Below the pieces are notes generated by a model. That model saw only the letters and a list, made by a program, of their open reading frames with translations. It was not told where the DNA came from and made no database searches. A program made the position numbers and the translations under genes. Positions 33,796 to 44,948 of a stretch of DNA of 64,000 bases are shown in pieces. Position 1 is the first letter of the stretch, and the number at the start of each line of letters is the position of its first letter. This DNA is from Helianthus annuus (taxonomy: Eukaryota; Streptophyta; Magnoliopsida; Asterales; Asteraceae), in contig NC_035449.2 in NCBI RefSeq assembly GCF_002127325.2, forward strand, positions 77,476,693 to 77,540,692. Direction: 5' to 3'.

Positions 33796-36700
33796 ATCAG
33801 AACCGCAACAATAATCAGGGAGCTGGGAACAACAATCAGAACAACAATGCTGGGAATGGTGCTAGAGGAAGGGCTTTCGTGATTGGAGCTGGTGAAGCAA
33901 GGAATGACCCCAATGTCGTGGCGGGTAAGTTCCTACTCGATGATCGTTATGTTTCTGTGTTATTTGATTCCGGTGCCGATGCTAGTTATGTATCCCTACG
34001 TATTAGTAAGAAGCTTAAGCGTCCGCTTTCATTACTAAGTTCTCCTCATATCGTCGAGTTAGCTAATGGTAGAAACATCGAGGCCTCACATGTTATCAAG
34101 GGTTGCAAACTAGAGTTGCCTGGTCAGACATTTAGTATCGACCTTTTCCCTGTTACTCTTGGAAGCTTCGACGTCGTTATTGGTATGGATTGGTTATCCA
34201 AGCATCGCGCTGAGATCCTCTGTCAAGAGAAAGCAGTTCGTATTCCTCGCCGTTCTGGCAAACCCCTCATTGTACAAGGTGGCAAAGGTGGAGAAATCTC
34301 CGGCGTTATCTCGTTCTTGAAAGCCCAGAAGTGTTTACGAAAAGGGCACACCGCTATCTTAGCACTTGTTACCAACACGCAGGAAAAGGAAAAGAGGATT
34401 GAAGATTTTCCAGTTGTGCGTGACTACCCTGAGGTATTTCCTGAGGAATTACCTGGACTCCCTCCCCACCGTCAGGTCGAATTCCAAATCGAGCTAGCTC
34501 CCGGAGCAGCGCCTATAGCTCGTGCGCCTTATCGACTAGCCCCCGCAGAATTGAAGGAACTCTCTACTCAACTACAGGAACTGTTGGATAAAGGGTTTAT
34601 CCGCCCTAGTTCGTCACCCTGGGGAGCACCGGTACTCTTTGTTAAGAAGAAGGATGGCACGTTCCGAATGTGCATTGACTATCGTGAGCTGAACAAGGTT
34701 ACCATCAAGAATCGTTACCCTCTCCCTCGAATCGACGACCTATTCGATCAATTGCAAGGATCGAGCTACTATTCCAAGATTGACCTGCGATCAGGCTACC
34801 ATCAGTTAAGGGTCCGTAATGAAGACATCTCCAAAACTGCATTCAGAACTCGTTATGGTCATTATGAATTCCTCGTTATGCCCTTTGGAATGACCAACGC
34901 GCCTGCAGTGTTCATGGATCTCATGAACCGAGTGTGCAAACCCTACCTCGACAAATTCGTGATCGTGTTTATAGACGACATTTTGATCTACTCGAAAAGT
35001 CAGGAAGAGCATGAGCAACACCTACGCCTTATCCTCGAACTCCTTCGCAATGAGCAACTGTACGCCAAGTTCTCGAAATGCGGCTTCTGGCTTCGGGAAG
35101 TCCATTTCCTTGGACACGTGGTTAACAAGGATGGAATCCACGTTGACCCTGCAAAGATCGACTCTATAAAGAATTGGCCTACCCCTAAGACTCCGACGGA
35201 AGTCCGCCAATTCTTAGGACTAGCGGGATACTATCGAAGATTTATCAAGGGATTCTCAAAGATCGCTCAGCCTCTCACGGCTCTTACTCAGAAGGGTATG
35301 GTTTATAAATGGGGTGAAGCTCAGGAAACCGCGTTTCAGAAACTAAAGGATAACCTCTGCAGTGCTCCTATTCTCTCGCTACCTGAAGGAACGGACGACT
35401 TTGTGGTTTACTGCGATGCGTCTATTCATGGGCTCGGTTGTGTGTTGATGCAACGCGAGAAAGTTATTGCCTATGCATCCCGACAACTCAAGACACACGA
35501 AAGGAACTACACAACACACGACTTGGAACTGGGAGCAGTGATATTTGCGCTTAAGATATGGAGACATTACCTGTACGGTACCAAGTGCACCATTTACACC
35601 GATCACAGGAGTCTCGAGCATATTTTCAAGCAAAAGGAATTAAACATGCGACAACGTCGATGGGTTGAACTTTTGAATGACTACGAATGCGCCATCAAGT
35701 ATCATCCGGGCAAGGCCAATGTCGTGGCAGACGCCCTCAGCCGAAAAGACACTATACCAAAGCGCGTGCGAGCATTACAACTTACCATCCAGTCTAGTCT
35801 CCCTACCCAGATTCGAAATGCTCAGATTGAAGCTCTGAAACCGGAAAACATCAGGGCCGAGTCCCTGCGAGGATCGAGACAGCAACTAGAACAGAAAGAA
35901 GACGGCGCCTACTATGTGGCAGGGCGCATTTGGGTCCCACTTTACGGAGATCTACGAGAGCTAGTGATGGACGAAGCCCATAAGTCCCGTTATTCAGTAC
36001 ATCCTGGTTCAGATAAGATGTACCACGACTTAAGAACCACGTACTGGTGGCCTGGCATGAAAGCCCACATAGCAGCCTATGTTGGCAAATGTTTGACCTG
36101 TGCAAGAGTCAAGATCGAGTATCAGAAACCAGCAGGCCTACTACAGCAACCGGAAATCCCGAAATGGAAATGGGAGCAGATTTCCATGGATTTTGTTACA
36201 GGGCTACCTAGATCCCAACGCGGGAATGACACTATTTGGGTGATAGTAGATCGATTGACTAAGTCTGCACACTTTCTGGCTATTAAGGAAACAGACAAGT
36301 TTTCTACCTTGGCAGAAATCTATTTAAAGGAAGTAGTCTCCAGGCACGGGGTGCCAACTTCTATTATTTCCGACCGAGACGCTCGTTTTACTTCCGAGTT
36401 GTGGCAAGCTATGCACAAATCCTTTGGCTCACGTTTGGACATGAGCACCGCTTACCACCCACAAACGGATGGGCAGTCGGAACGCACCATCCAAACCATG
36501 GAAGACATGCTTAGGGCATGTGTGATCGATTTTGGCAAGAACTGGGAGAAGCATCTACCGCTGGTGGAATTCTCCTACAATAACAGCTACCACACTAGCA
36601 TTCAGGCGGCACCTTTTGAGGCATTGTACGGTCGTAAATGCCGATCACCCCTCTGCTGGGCGGAAGTCGGTGATAGTCAACTCACAGGCCCAGAACTAGT

Positions 36701-37280
36701 GGTGGACACAACAGAAAAGATTTCACAGATCAGACAACGCATAGCGGCAGCTCGTGACCGTCAGAAAAGCTACGCTGACAAGCGTAGAAAACCGTTAGAA
36801 TTCCAGGTCGGGGACCGGGTTCTACTTAAAGTCTCACCCTGGAAGGGTGTGGTCCGTTTCGGTAAGCGGGGCAAGCTGAATCCACGGTATGTTGGACCAT
36901 TCGAAATTACCGAGAAAATCGGTAAGGTAGCTTATAGATTGAACCTGCCTGCAGAGCTGAGTGCAGTGCACAACGTTTTTCACGTATCTAACCTGAAGAA
37001 GTGTTTGTCGGATGAAACACTTGTGATTCCTTTTAAGGAACTGACGATTGATGAACAGCTACACTTTACTGAGGAACCGATTGAGATCATGGATCGAGAA
37101 ATCAAAACCCTCAAACGTAGCCAGATACCCCTTGTGCGAGTTCGTTGGAACTCACGGCGCGGCCCAGAGTTTACCTGGGAGCGGGAGGACCAGATGAAGT
37201 CCAAGTATCCCCAGTTATTCCCAAACGAAAACCCCAGCACTGAAGCTACAACCGAATTTCGGGACGAAATTCCAAACTAA
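33759..37280 (+). CDS. pol: Pol of the Tekay-type element (protease, RT, RNase H, integrase)
   Basis: 1173 residues, uninterrupted. It overlaps the gag frame by 37 bases and has no clear own start, as expected for the distal part of a Gag-Pol polyprotein. Protease: DSGAD, catalytic Asp 70. Reverse transcriptase: [14 protein letters not shown] at 287 and catalytic IDD at 405-407. RNase H: YCDAS, Asp 553, and YTDH, Asp 615. Integrase: HHCC zinc region 741-781, catalytic Asp 811, Asp 872 and Glu 908 (35 residues between the last two). Integrase C-terminal [13 protein letters not shown] and a chromodomain-like tail about 1075-1155 with [15 protein letters not shown]. All catalytic residues I can check are kept. 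The products reverse-transcribe and insert the element. Confidence 0.93.
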   Translation: MWGNNSKETTELNQNRNNNQGAGNNNQNNNAGNGARGRAFVIGAGEARNDPNVVAGKFLLDDRYVSVLFDSGADASYVSLRISKKLKRPLSLLSSPHIVELANGRNIEASHVIKGCKLELPGQTFSIDLFPVTLGSFDVVIGMDWLSKHRAEILCQEKAVRIPRRSGKPLIVQGGKGGEISGVISFLKAQKCLRKGHTAILALVTNTQEKEKRIEDFPVVRDYPEVFPEELPGLPPHRQVEFQIELAPGAAPIARAPYRLAPAELKELSTQLQELLDKGFIRPSSSPWGAPVLFVKKKDGTFRMCIDYRELNKVTIKNRYPLPRIDDLFDQLQGSSYYSKIDLRSGYHQLRVRNEDISKTAFRTRYGHYEFLVMPFGMTNAPAVFMDLMNRVCKPYLDKFVIVFIDDILIYSKSQEEHEQHLRLILELLRNEQLYAKFSKCGFWLREVHFLGHVVNKDGIHVDPAKIDSIKNWPTPKTPTEVRQFLGLAGYYRRFIKGFSKIAQPLTALTQKGMVYKWGEAQETAFQKLKDNLCSAPILSLPEGTDDFVVYCDASIHGLGCVLMQREKVIAYASRQLKTHERNYTTHDLELGAVIFALKIWRHYLYGTKCTIYTDHRSLEHIFKQKELNMRQRRWVELLNDYECAIKYHPGKANVVADALSRKDTIPKRVRALQLTIQSSLPTQIRNAQIEALKPENIRAESLRGSRQQLEQKEDGAYYVAGRIWVPLYGDLRELVMDEAHKSRYSVHPGSDKMYHDLRTTYWWPGMKAHIAAYVGKCLTCARVKIEYQKPAGLLQQPEIPKWKWEQISMDFVTGLPRSQRGNDTIWVIVDRLTKSAHFLAIKETDKFSTLAEIYLKEVVSRHGVPTSIISDRDARFTSELWQAMHKSFGSRLDMSTAYHPQTDGQSERTIQTMEDMLRACVIDFGKNWEKHLPLVEFSYNNSYHTSIQAAPFEALYGRKCRSPLCWAEVGDSQLTGPELVVDTTEKISQIRQRIAAARDRQKSYADKRRKPLEFQVGDRVLLKVSPWKGVVRFGKRGKLNPRYVGPFEITEKIGKVAYRLNLPAELSAVHNVFHVSNLKKCLSDETLVIPFKELTIDEQLHFTEEPIEIMDREIKTLKRSQIPLVRVRWNSRRGPEFTWEREDQMKSKYPQLFPNENPSTEATTEFRDEIPN

Positions 37281-37372
37281 CGGGGGGATGATGTGACACC
37301 CCGTTAAAACACGCTAGCTTGGCAGTGGCTGCTTCAACTTTCGGGACGAAAGTTCTTAAAACTTGGGGATAA
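37281..37372 (+). other. Double polypurine tract and false LTR start
   Basis: CGGGGGGATGA followed by TGTGACACCCCG (37292) looks like a polypurine tract and LTR start, but the LTR matching the 5' LTR starts at 37373, after ACTTGGGGATAA. Both are preceded by TTTCGGGACGAAA-type sequence (37258 and 37339). Confidence 0.7.
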
Positions 37373-39719
37373 TGTGACACTCTAGTTTTTTCCGAACGAA
37401 CACCTTGTAATATTTTGTGTATATAAATATTATTAAATGGAAACGTGATCTTTATTTGCTTAATGTGTGTTGAATGTACGTATTATATATAAATGTATGT
37501 GAGTCGAGACCATGACTCGCAACCGGGCGGTTGCGAGTGGGCCACTCGGTCTCGAGTGGGCCGTTGAGCCGTAACCGGTTTGGGCCGAAACCCCAAGCCC
37601 AACCCGAAACATCCCTTGGTATATATACCCCACCTTCCCCACTTTCCTTCATTTTTTACACAAACAACAAACACACACACTTCTAATCCCCCTCAACTAG
37701 AAAACCCCAAAACAACATCCAAACTCTTCCAAATTTTCGGTCCAAGCAAGAATCCCGGACAAGAAACTCGGTCAAGATCATCACTCGGACACTCCATCTT
37801 CTCGGTTCCTTTCTCTTTGTTTTCGGCTCCTTCTTCTTCTTCACAACCGGTTAGTATTATTCTTGTGCATAGGATTTATGTTATGTTGAATGGACTTGTA
37901 TGCTTGGTTCATAGTGTTATGTATGAATTTAGGATGATTTGTGAAGTTGAATATATGTGATAACATGTTTAAATGGCAAGAAAAAGGGTAGTTTAAAAGT
38001 GTTCATAGCCAAACATATTATGCTTTATTATTCTTGCAAAATGGTGTTGCTAGACTTAAGATTTCAGCTACAAATAATATGTTTCTTGTTCTTACATGAC
38101 AATCTTGTTTGAAATATATGATTTTTGGTTCAAAATGCATGGTTATGATTAACATGAAAACCCTAGAAAAACTATGAACTTGATGAACTTGTTGAAGATA
38201 GCTTGAAGATTTTAAAATGGTAATGTTTGATCTATTGTTGTATATGGGCAGATTAGGAAAAGTGTTAGTGAAATATTATTGGTTGTTTCCTAATCTGGGC
38301 CTGAATTCTTGGTACAATTTGGACTGTCATATCTGCATCATCACGTGTACATGAAAGGGACATATTACGACTCGCAACCACAGCATTCCAACTCGAGACC
38401 ACGCAGTTGCGACTCGCAACCATAGCATGACAAGTCGAAACCACACGATTGCGACTCGAGACTACGACGGTTGCGACTCGCAACCAAAACGTGACAACTC
38501 GAGACCACGGTTGCGACTCGCAACCATAACGTGACAAGCCGAAACCTCCTGGTTGCGACTCGAGACCAGCTGGTTGCGAGTGGGCTGTCCATTTTGGTTA
38601 TTGGGCCATTTTGTGTTAACTTGGGCTATCTAAATGGACTATGTGTTGCTGTGTTCTGTTTGACTGTGTTACTGTTAGGGCCGGCCCAATAACCCCGTGA
38701 CTATTTACTTGTATGCATGTTACGTGCCTGTATGTGTTTTTACGTGAATGCTTGTACACCGAACCTGACCTATACCGGTAACCATGTTAGGACGTGGTGA
38801 CCAACGTGATTGACAAGTAACCTAAACCTACCGAGCAACCCAAGGTGAGTTCACAACTTAAAAGCATGCGTCCCGGTGGTTTGGGACACGAGACCAGAAC
38901 AACCCTATCCCCTGGTAAAAGGGGATACCATTTACACACCATCCCTAGTTATTGGGAACAAAACTTACTTTTCCTTCCCTGGTATTGGGAAACCTTTTGG
39001 TTAATTACTGTTTATACGGATTGCAACTAACGGCACTAAACGAAACTCTATCACTCAAGTCCCTACTACAAATACCGATTAGTCGCCGGGATCAGGCGAA
39101 CGGGTTATTAGTTGATAGCGCTATTTAGGTGTTTACCAGCCTCACACCGTGCCCTGGTTTGGGATCGGTCGTGAACTAATGTACTCAGTTATCCGTCAAT
39201 GATGATAGAACATTGACATCGGGGCATCCTGCGGATACGCAACGGTTACTTAGTGTTCGGTATTGGAAAAACAGTTTAGTCGCTAACTTTTGGGGTAGCT
39301 CCCCATGGCATGTATAAACGGATAAATTAACCGGTGAAACAAGTTTTTGGGTAATTAAAACTGGACAACTAGTGAACTCACTCAGCATTATTGTTGACCC
39401 CTTACTGCATGCTTTGCAGGTAACCCGTGACGAGGGAGCTTGCTGCTTGGGAACGTGTAGTGTATGTTCACCCTTGTGTTGGGTGTTACCTTTTTTTGAA
39501 TCATGAACTTTGTTTAAACTACTTTACTTATGCTTCCGCTACTTGTTAACTGTTTGAACTTAAAACCTTAAACTCTGAACTTGATATTTGCTAATCCTAT
39601 GGTTAGTAAGTGTTACTTTTGTTAACAATTTAAATATTCGGTATAATTGGTGGCTGGATCCTGGTCAGTCACGCCCTCGAAGCGGGTGTTATCCGCAGGT
39701 GGATTTTGGGGGTGTGACA
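37373..39719 (+). repeat. 3' LTR of the Tekay-type element
   Basis: Nearly identical to 30033-32380. Differences read: one T less at the start (after TCTAG), and single bases at about 38066, 38604, 38867 and 39463. Ends GGGGGTGTGACA. Confidence 0.95.
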
Positions 39720-41596
39720 TCATCCACTTCAACCTTTTTGTATTGTTTCCAGTTGGGAGCAGATTTTGGCATTTGAGGATCTTTATTCATCTTTTCAATT
39801 CTATTAACTTCCTCATTAAGAGCCTCAAGGGGCCAGTCTTTGAAATCAGACCTGTAGGCTTCATAGGGCTTGGTTTCCATGATAGTGTTCAAGAAATCAT
39901 TCCTTAATGTCTTTTCTAGCTCAGCATTTGGTGACAGATTTGACATATTCTTACTCAGGTCTCTAGCAAAATCTTCCAACTTCTTGACTTCACCAAGCCA
40001 ATGTTGCTTGCGAGCTGATAACTTAATGTCTCCTAGCCCTTTACACTCTTCGTTTGCCTTATCTTCTTCTTGCTTGCCCTTTAGCTTCAGATATTCATAA
40101 TATTCTTTGGAGTTTCGAATCCCTGAAGAGATGGGAAGGTTCTTTTGGATGGATCATCCTCTGTGTAAAATTGAGTCATTTCATCTTGAACTGCAAGCAG
40201 TTCCAGAGGGAAAGTTACTGCCAATGGGTTAATCTTTGTTGATGGAGGTGGGACGAATGGTTTGGGTGAAGTTTGAATGAACGGGGTAGCTGATAACGGA
40301 ATTGGTGCGGGTATATCTTTTTCTTCCTTCTCTTCTTCATGCACCATGAATTTTCTCTTTCTTGTGTAAATAGATTTTGGAGATGGAGGAGTTAGGGAAG
40401 AAAAATGTGTCATGACTGTAAGGGTTGATTGTGATGGAAATTGAAATTGGGTAGAATCAGTGGATTGACTAACAACTATTGAAACAACTGGTGTCTCAAC
40501 CACTGTTGTCTTAACATATGCTGAAACATTTGTTGCATTAACAATTGTTTCAGTCGAGGTTGGCACTGGTGATGAGGATTTTGTATTCTGCTTTTTGACA
40601 GGTGGTGTTTCTGGTGAGAGTTTTGTTTTAGGTGTATCAGAATCTGACTTCTTAGGTTCAGCAGTGGTTTTGAGTTTCGCAACAGTGGTTGGTTTTTCTA
40701 GTGGTGATATTGGTTTAGGAAATATGACAATAGGAGATTCGTTATCTTTCTGTGATTTTCTTCTATTTGAAGTTCCAATGTTGAGCACTTCATCTTCCTC
40801 TTTTGTATGCTTCATCTTCTACTTTCGTTCAATCTCCTTATCTGTCTGTTTGTTAACGGAATCATCAATTCCCTTTTTCTTACCAGTATCAGATTTTCCA
40901 GGAGATTTTGCAGAAGTTTGCTTGGCAGGCTTTGGATTTTGTTTTGGCTGATTCCTTGGTGTTGGTTTGCCAAAGTTTTTCATGGAATCCTTTTCCCTCT
41001 TTTCAGCATCATCTTCATCGTCTATTTCAAACACAGGTGCAGGGGTAGTACCAGTTAACTTGCAATGCATTCTTTTATGCCCTTGATGTCAGCCTGTGTG
41101 TCTTTGTATCTTGCTTCAACCATAACTCTAATTAGCTTCATGTGGGAATTAAGTTGAATCTCAGCCAGTTCCCTTTGAGCTGCAAGAATGGGTTGTACCG
41201 AATTCCAAAGCTCTTGGCATAACTGCTGATGAGAAGGTCGACTTTTGAAAGCATCCACCAACTGCTTCAATTGATCTTTCATATCAGCAACAGTTGTTTC
41301 CAAGTTAGATATCCTATCCGTCAAATCCTGGTATTTTAATCCATCGCCTAACTTAATAGGATCATCTGAATTCCCACCAGAGGTGGTTGTATCTGCTTTG
41401 AAAGAGGAGGTATCTCTAAATTTTCATTAGCAGATGCCCCTTGTTCTTGGTTCTGGGGACTTCCCTCTGCATCAGTGGTTACCTTAGTGATCTCACCCGT
41501 GGTTAACTTAAACTTACCAGTGGATACCTTGATAGACACATCAGTGGTTGCCTTCAAGGGAGTCTGATTGATGAAACTACTGTCCAAATGTAAATC
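39720..41596 (-). pseudogene. Broken retrotransposon 3' ORF, block 2 (middle)
   Basis: Minus strand, between the two Gypsy insertions. From 41596 it reads DLHLDSSFINQTPLKATTDV, then, after a frameshift near 41397, a helical stretch (DRISNLETTVADMKDQLKQL) and KGIKECIAS to 41055, where a further frame change follows. A Lys/Pro-rich tail with DEDDAEKREK and KPAKQTSAKSPGK (40819-41070), then a Ser/Thr/Pro-rich run (40087-40815), and then EEDKANEECKG and FARDLSKNMSNL to 39720. There are at least three frame changes. The content is polar and low-complexity, as expected for a non-enzymatic ORF. Function not known. Confidence 0.65.
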
Positions 41597-44500
41597 TGTC
41601 ACACCCTAGCTTTGCGAAAGCGTGGGTTTATTTGGTGTTACTTCTTAATACCATAGCTTAATCACAACAAAGCTATATGAAAATAAAACCGTGATAATCA
41701 TCCATTACTTCAAGTCTTAAAAGTAAAATACCACAACATTGTTTTAAACGTTGACACATGCAACGAAAATACAACACAGCAAAATAAAATCTTGTTCGAA
41801 AGACACAACCACAGACATGAAATAAACACAGTTTAAGACTTGTGACTCGTCCAGGTAAAAGCCACAACCCCTAAACTTGGATGACATCACCCTTCTTACG
41901 CAGCTTGAAAACATAGCATACCTCGCCAGATCCCTAATTCCCTGAAATACATGTAAGTTGAAAAATCAACAAAAATGTTGAGCGAGTTCATGTAAAGTGA
42001 GTATGTAAAACCTTTGTAAGTATATAAAATCCCTGGTATGTAGCAAATAAGTAAATAAAGAGATCACCAATGGTTTGCAAGGCCATTGATATGTGTGAAG
42101 TGCAGTAGGAAGACTCAAACCTTGCAGATTTTTGCGTCGGGCTCAAAGTCACCCCGAGGTCCGTTCTGTTGGGCCTGGAGTTGGGCTCGCTACACCCAGA
42201 TAGATCTACCGCTAATGACCCTCGGTCCTACAATGAGGATTAATGGCCTCCAGTTTCCGCATACTCACTCACATGATCTAAGTAGTAACCCTCCTTACGC
42301 TAACCATACCATGTAAAAAGTATTCGTAATCATAGTAACATGTATTTCACCCCCGAAGTATAAAAACTGAAAATAGTTAAGAGAAAAGGGGGACATGAAC
42401 TCACAGAAGTGTGTCTCGAAATAGTATCTCCCAATTAACCTGCTGCGTGACGACCTACACGTACTAACTTCTATTAGACGGACGGCCGTGCCTTGGCTTA
42501 AGGTTTAAGTTTTTGGGAAATAGTTAAGCAACTATTTCGTATTTACACTTCTTAATTATCTATTAATTATATTCCTTCCCAAGGATGGGGGTTTTAATAC
42601 ATGTGCGTTTTTATAACTTCAAGAATACATTATTAAGTCTCACTTAATAAAATATATTTTAATTCATTTTTCTAAAATATTCCATCTCCAAAATATACAT
42701 ATTTTTCCCAAAAATATTATATTTTATTCCATACAATTTCCAGAATGATACTTTTATCAAAATACGCACTTAAGAGCATTTTTTCGAAAATACATAAGTT
42801 ACATTTTAGAGTTCGTGTGGTAATAACAATACCGGTGTAACTTAAATATTTATTTGTGAAGGCGTTGGTATTATTTTGAAGGTCGTAACTTTTCAGTGTA
42901 TTCAAGTTATATTATTTTTACTCTAAAAATAATATACATATAGTTCACAAAATAATCATAAAATCACACAAGTGTTTTACTATGAAATATATATCCTAAA
43001 TATATATTTAATAAGTTTTATTTATGAAAATCCACCTCCGACACTTGGTTATTTTGTAATAAAAATCGTGGCGAATTTTATTTGGAAAAACAAGTTAAAA
43101 ATATATTTTTAACCATTTGTCACAAAATATTTCCAAGTGTTATATTTCTGGAAAAATTTCGCCAGAGTTTCCTCTGTAACTGGAGGTGGTCACGCTTGCG
43201 AGCGTATCATTTTCTTTTAAAAATTCAACCAACAACTTTTCAACCATCAATTTTCAATATTCAAACATCAACTAGTTAAAAATAAGTATAGATCGCAAAT
43301 ACATGAACTTGTAAGTCGTGTAAAATTATGTAGTAACCTTCCAACATTTTTAGTAGGTCTTTCTATCTTTAAAAATAAAATCAGTTTCTTGAAAACTTTA
43401 TTTTTAAAGAAAATGTAACTTTACAACTTCTAGTCCAAAAATTACGAAATTATTTCTTGGTTAAATCTTTTGTCACACAAGTGTTTACACACTTGTTTGT
43501 TTGCAAAAATGCTTTTAGTTGTGTAAGATCCGGCTTTTAAACAAGATTTTCATCTTACACTTGGTTCTTTGAAAATACCACTTGTAGATCTTTAGATCTA
43601 TTAGTTTAAAACTCTATTTTACAAGAAAAATCACTTTTACACAAGTTCATGTTTATGTGTGGAAAGATTCCTCATCTTGCTACTTTTACACTTAACATAT
43701 TGCTAGTTCATGCTCCATGAACATGATCTAGCATGGTTAGATGACGATTCGTTCCACTACTAGCCACTAACAACATACAATAATCATTTCTAAACAAGAT
43801 TCACAAGATTTACACCACTAGTTACTCTTTATCCATCAAGTTTATCTTTCTTTCAAGACTTTATGTTTTGATCTTGAGTGTTCTTGATTTTTATCCGTTA
43901 AATCTCTTATTAACCACTTTAAACATGAACAAGGAAGTGTTTGGAAGCACTTACTACTAGCTCGAGGCTAGGGAAGAATCAACGCGAAAACAAGGTGGAT
44001 AAAAGCAACGTAGAGAGGTTCTTGAGATTTCGAAGGCACCGGGTCTCCTCGTATGATCTCTTGCACCTTGGAATGTATGTGGAATAGCAAGATCAAACTT
44101 GAATGATGGGTGGAGGATGGATACTGGTTTCGGTCGATTACACCAAGGAGAGGGAGAGAGAGCAATGTTTTGTGAAGTGGTGTTTATGAGAATGAAATGT
44201 GGTCTTATGGTTATACTTATAGACCATTTTAGAGCTTTATCCATGGTGTATTGTGTAAGTTAGATATGGGACATAGGCTAACTAGCTTAGCAAAGCAAAA
44301 ACAATGTCATTGACAATATTTTTATGTTCTGGGTAAAGTCCGGTTGTTCGGTTGGATATTGATCCGTTAAAGTGCTAAATAAGCATTTAAAGTGTCTTTA
44401 ATAGTGTTTTAGTGACACAATGAATTCCCGACACTTTGGAAAGTGTCTAGTATTATTTTCCCATGTTTTTGCACTTTACTAGTTAACTTAAATGCTGAAT

Positions 44501-44913
44501 TTTGTAATAAAGTGCAGAATTTTGTAATTAGAGCATGTTTTAGGCACATCCGGTCACTATAACTATCACCTAGTGACGCAGTTTTACAATCCTCACCTCC
44601 CTACACTCCCTACTAGTATAGCAATCTATTCCCGGCTCATACTGGCCTTAGAGACGGTGTCTGTCTAGTGCTGGCTATGTCAGCATGTTACTGGGTTATC
44701 TGTTCATTGTGCTATTGTGCTTTTGTGCATCAAGTTTGTCACTATAGTTCTGTGTAAATAATGGAGTGACAACAATAAAGTATGATGCATGATTATGTAT
44801 GTATCAGAAATCATGTAGCAGTTTAACCACAATTGTAAGCAAGCACAGTAATTAAGCATTAATTAATTATTAATTAATTCGTACGGATACCTGTTTTAGT
44901 GAGGGTTGTCACA
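41597..44913 (-). repeat. 3' LTR of the minus-strand Gypsy element
   Basis: Minus strand; starts TGTGACAACCCTCAC at 44913 and ends GGGTGTGACA at 41597. It matches 52168-54172 plus 61435-62925 but lacks a stretch of about 180 bases that the other LTR has at 62115-62295. On the minus strand a TATA-like CTATAAGTATAACC lies near 44208-44222. Confidence 0.9.
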
Positions 44914-44924
44914 TTCTCCCCCTG
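44914..44924 (-). other. Polypurine tract of the minus-strand Gypsy element
   Basis: On the minus strand CAGGGGGAGAA sits directly before the LTR start. Confidence 0.8.
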
Positions 44925-44948
44925 TTAAGAATATTGCGTCCCAAAATT

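Larger units (their letters stand above)
30033..39719 (+). mobile_element. Very young Tekay-type Gypsy (chromovirus) element
   Basis: Complete LTR retrotransposon with perfect TSD TCATC at 30028-30032 and 39720-39724. The LTRs are 2348 and 2347 bases; I count four substitutions and one T-run indel between them. It has a Met-tRNA type primer site, gag with an apparent intron, and a 1173-residue pol with protease, RT, RNase H, integrase and a chromodomain-like end. The only clear damage is the frame change at gag-pol (33759-33795). It sits in the minus-strand broken ORF. Confidence 0.95.

Noticed and set aside
43957..44244. Minus-strand ORFs near the transcription start of the Gypsy LTR (and 61806-62003)
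   Set aside because: They differ in frame and length between the two LTRs, and lie in a U3/R region; no support as genes.
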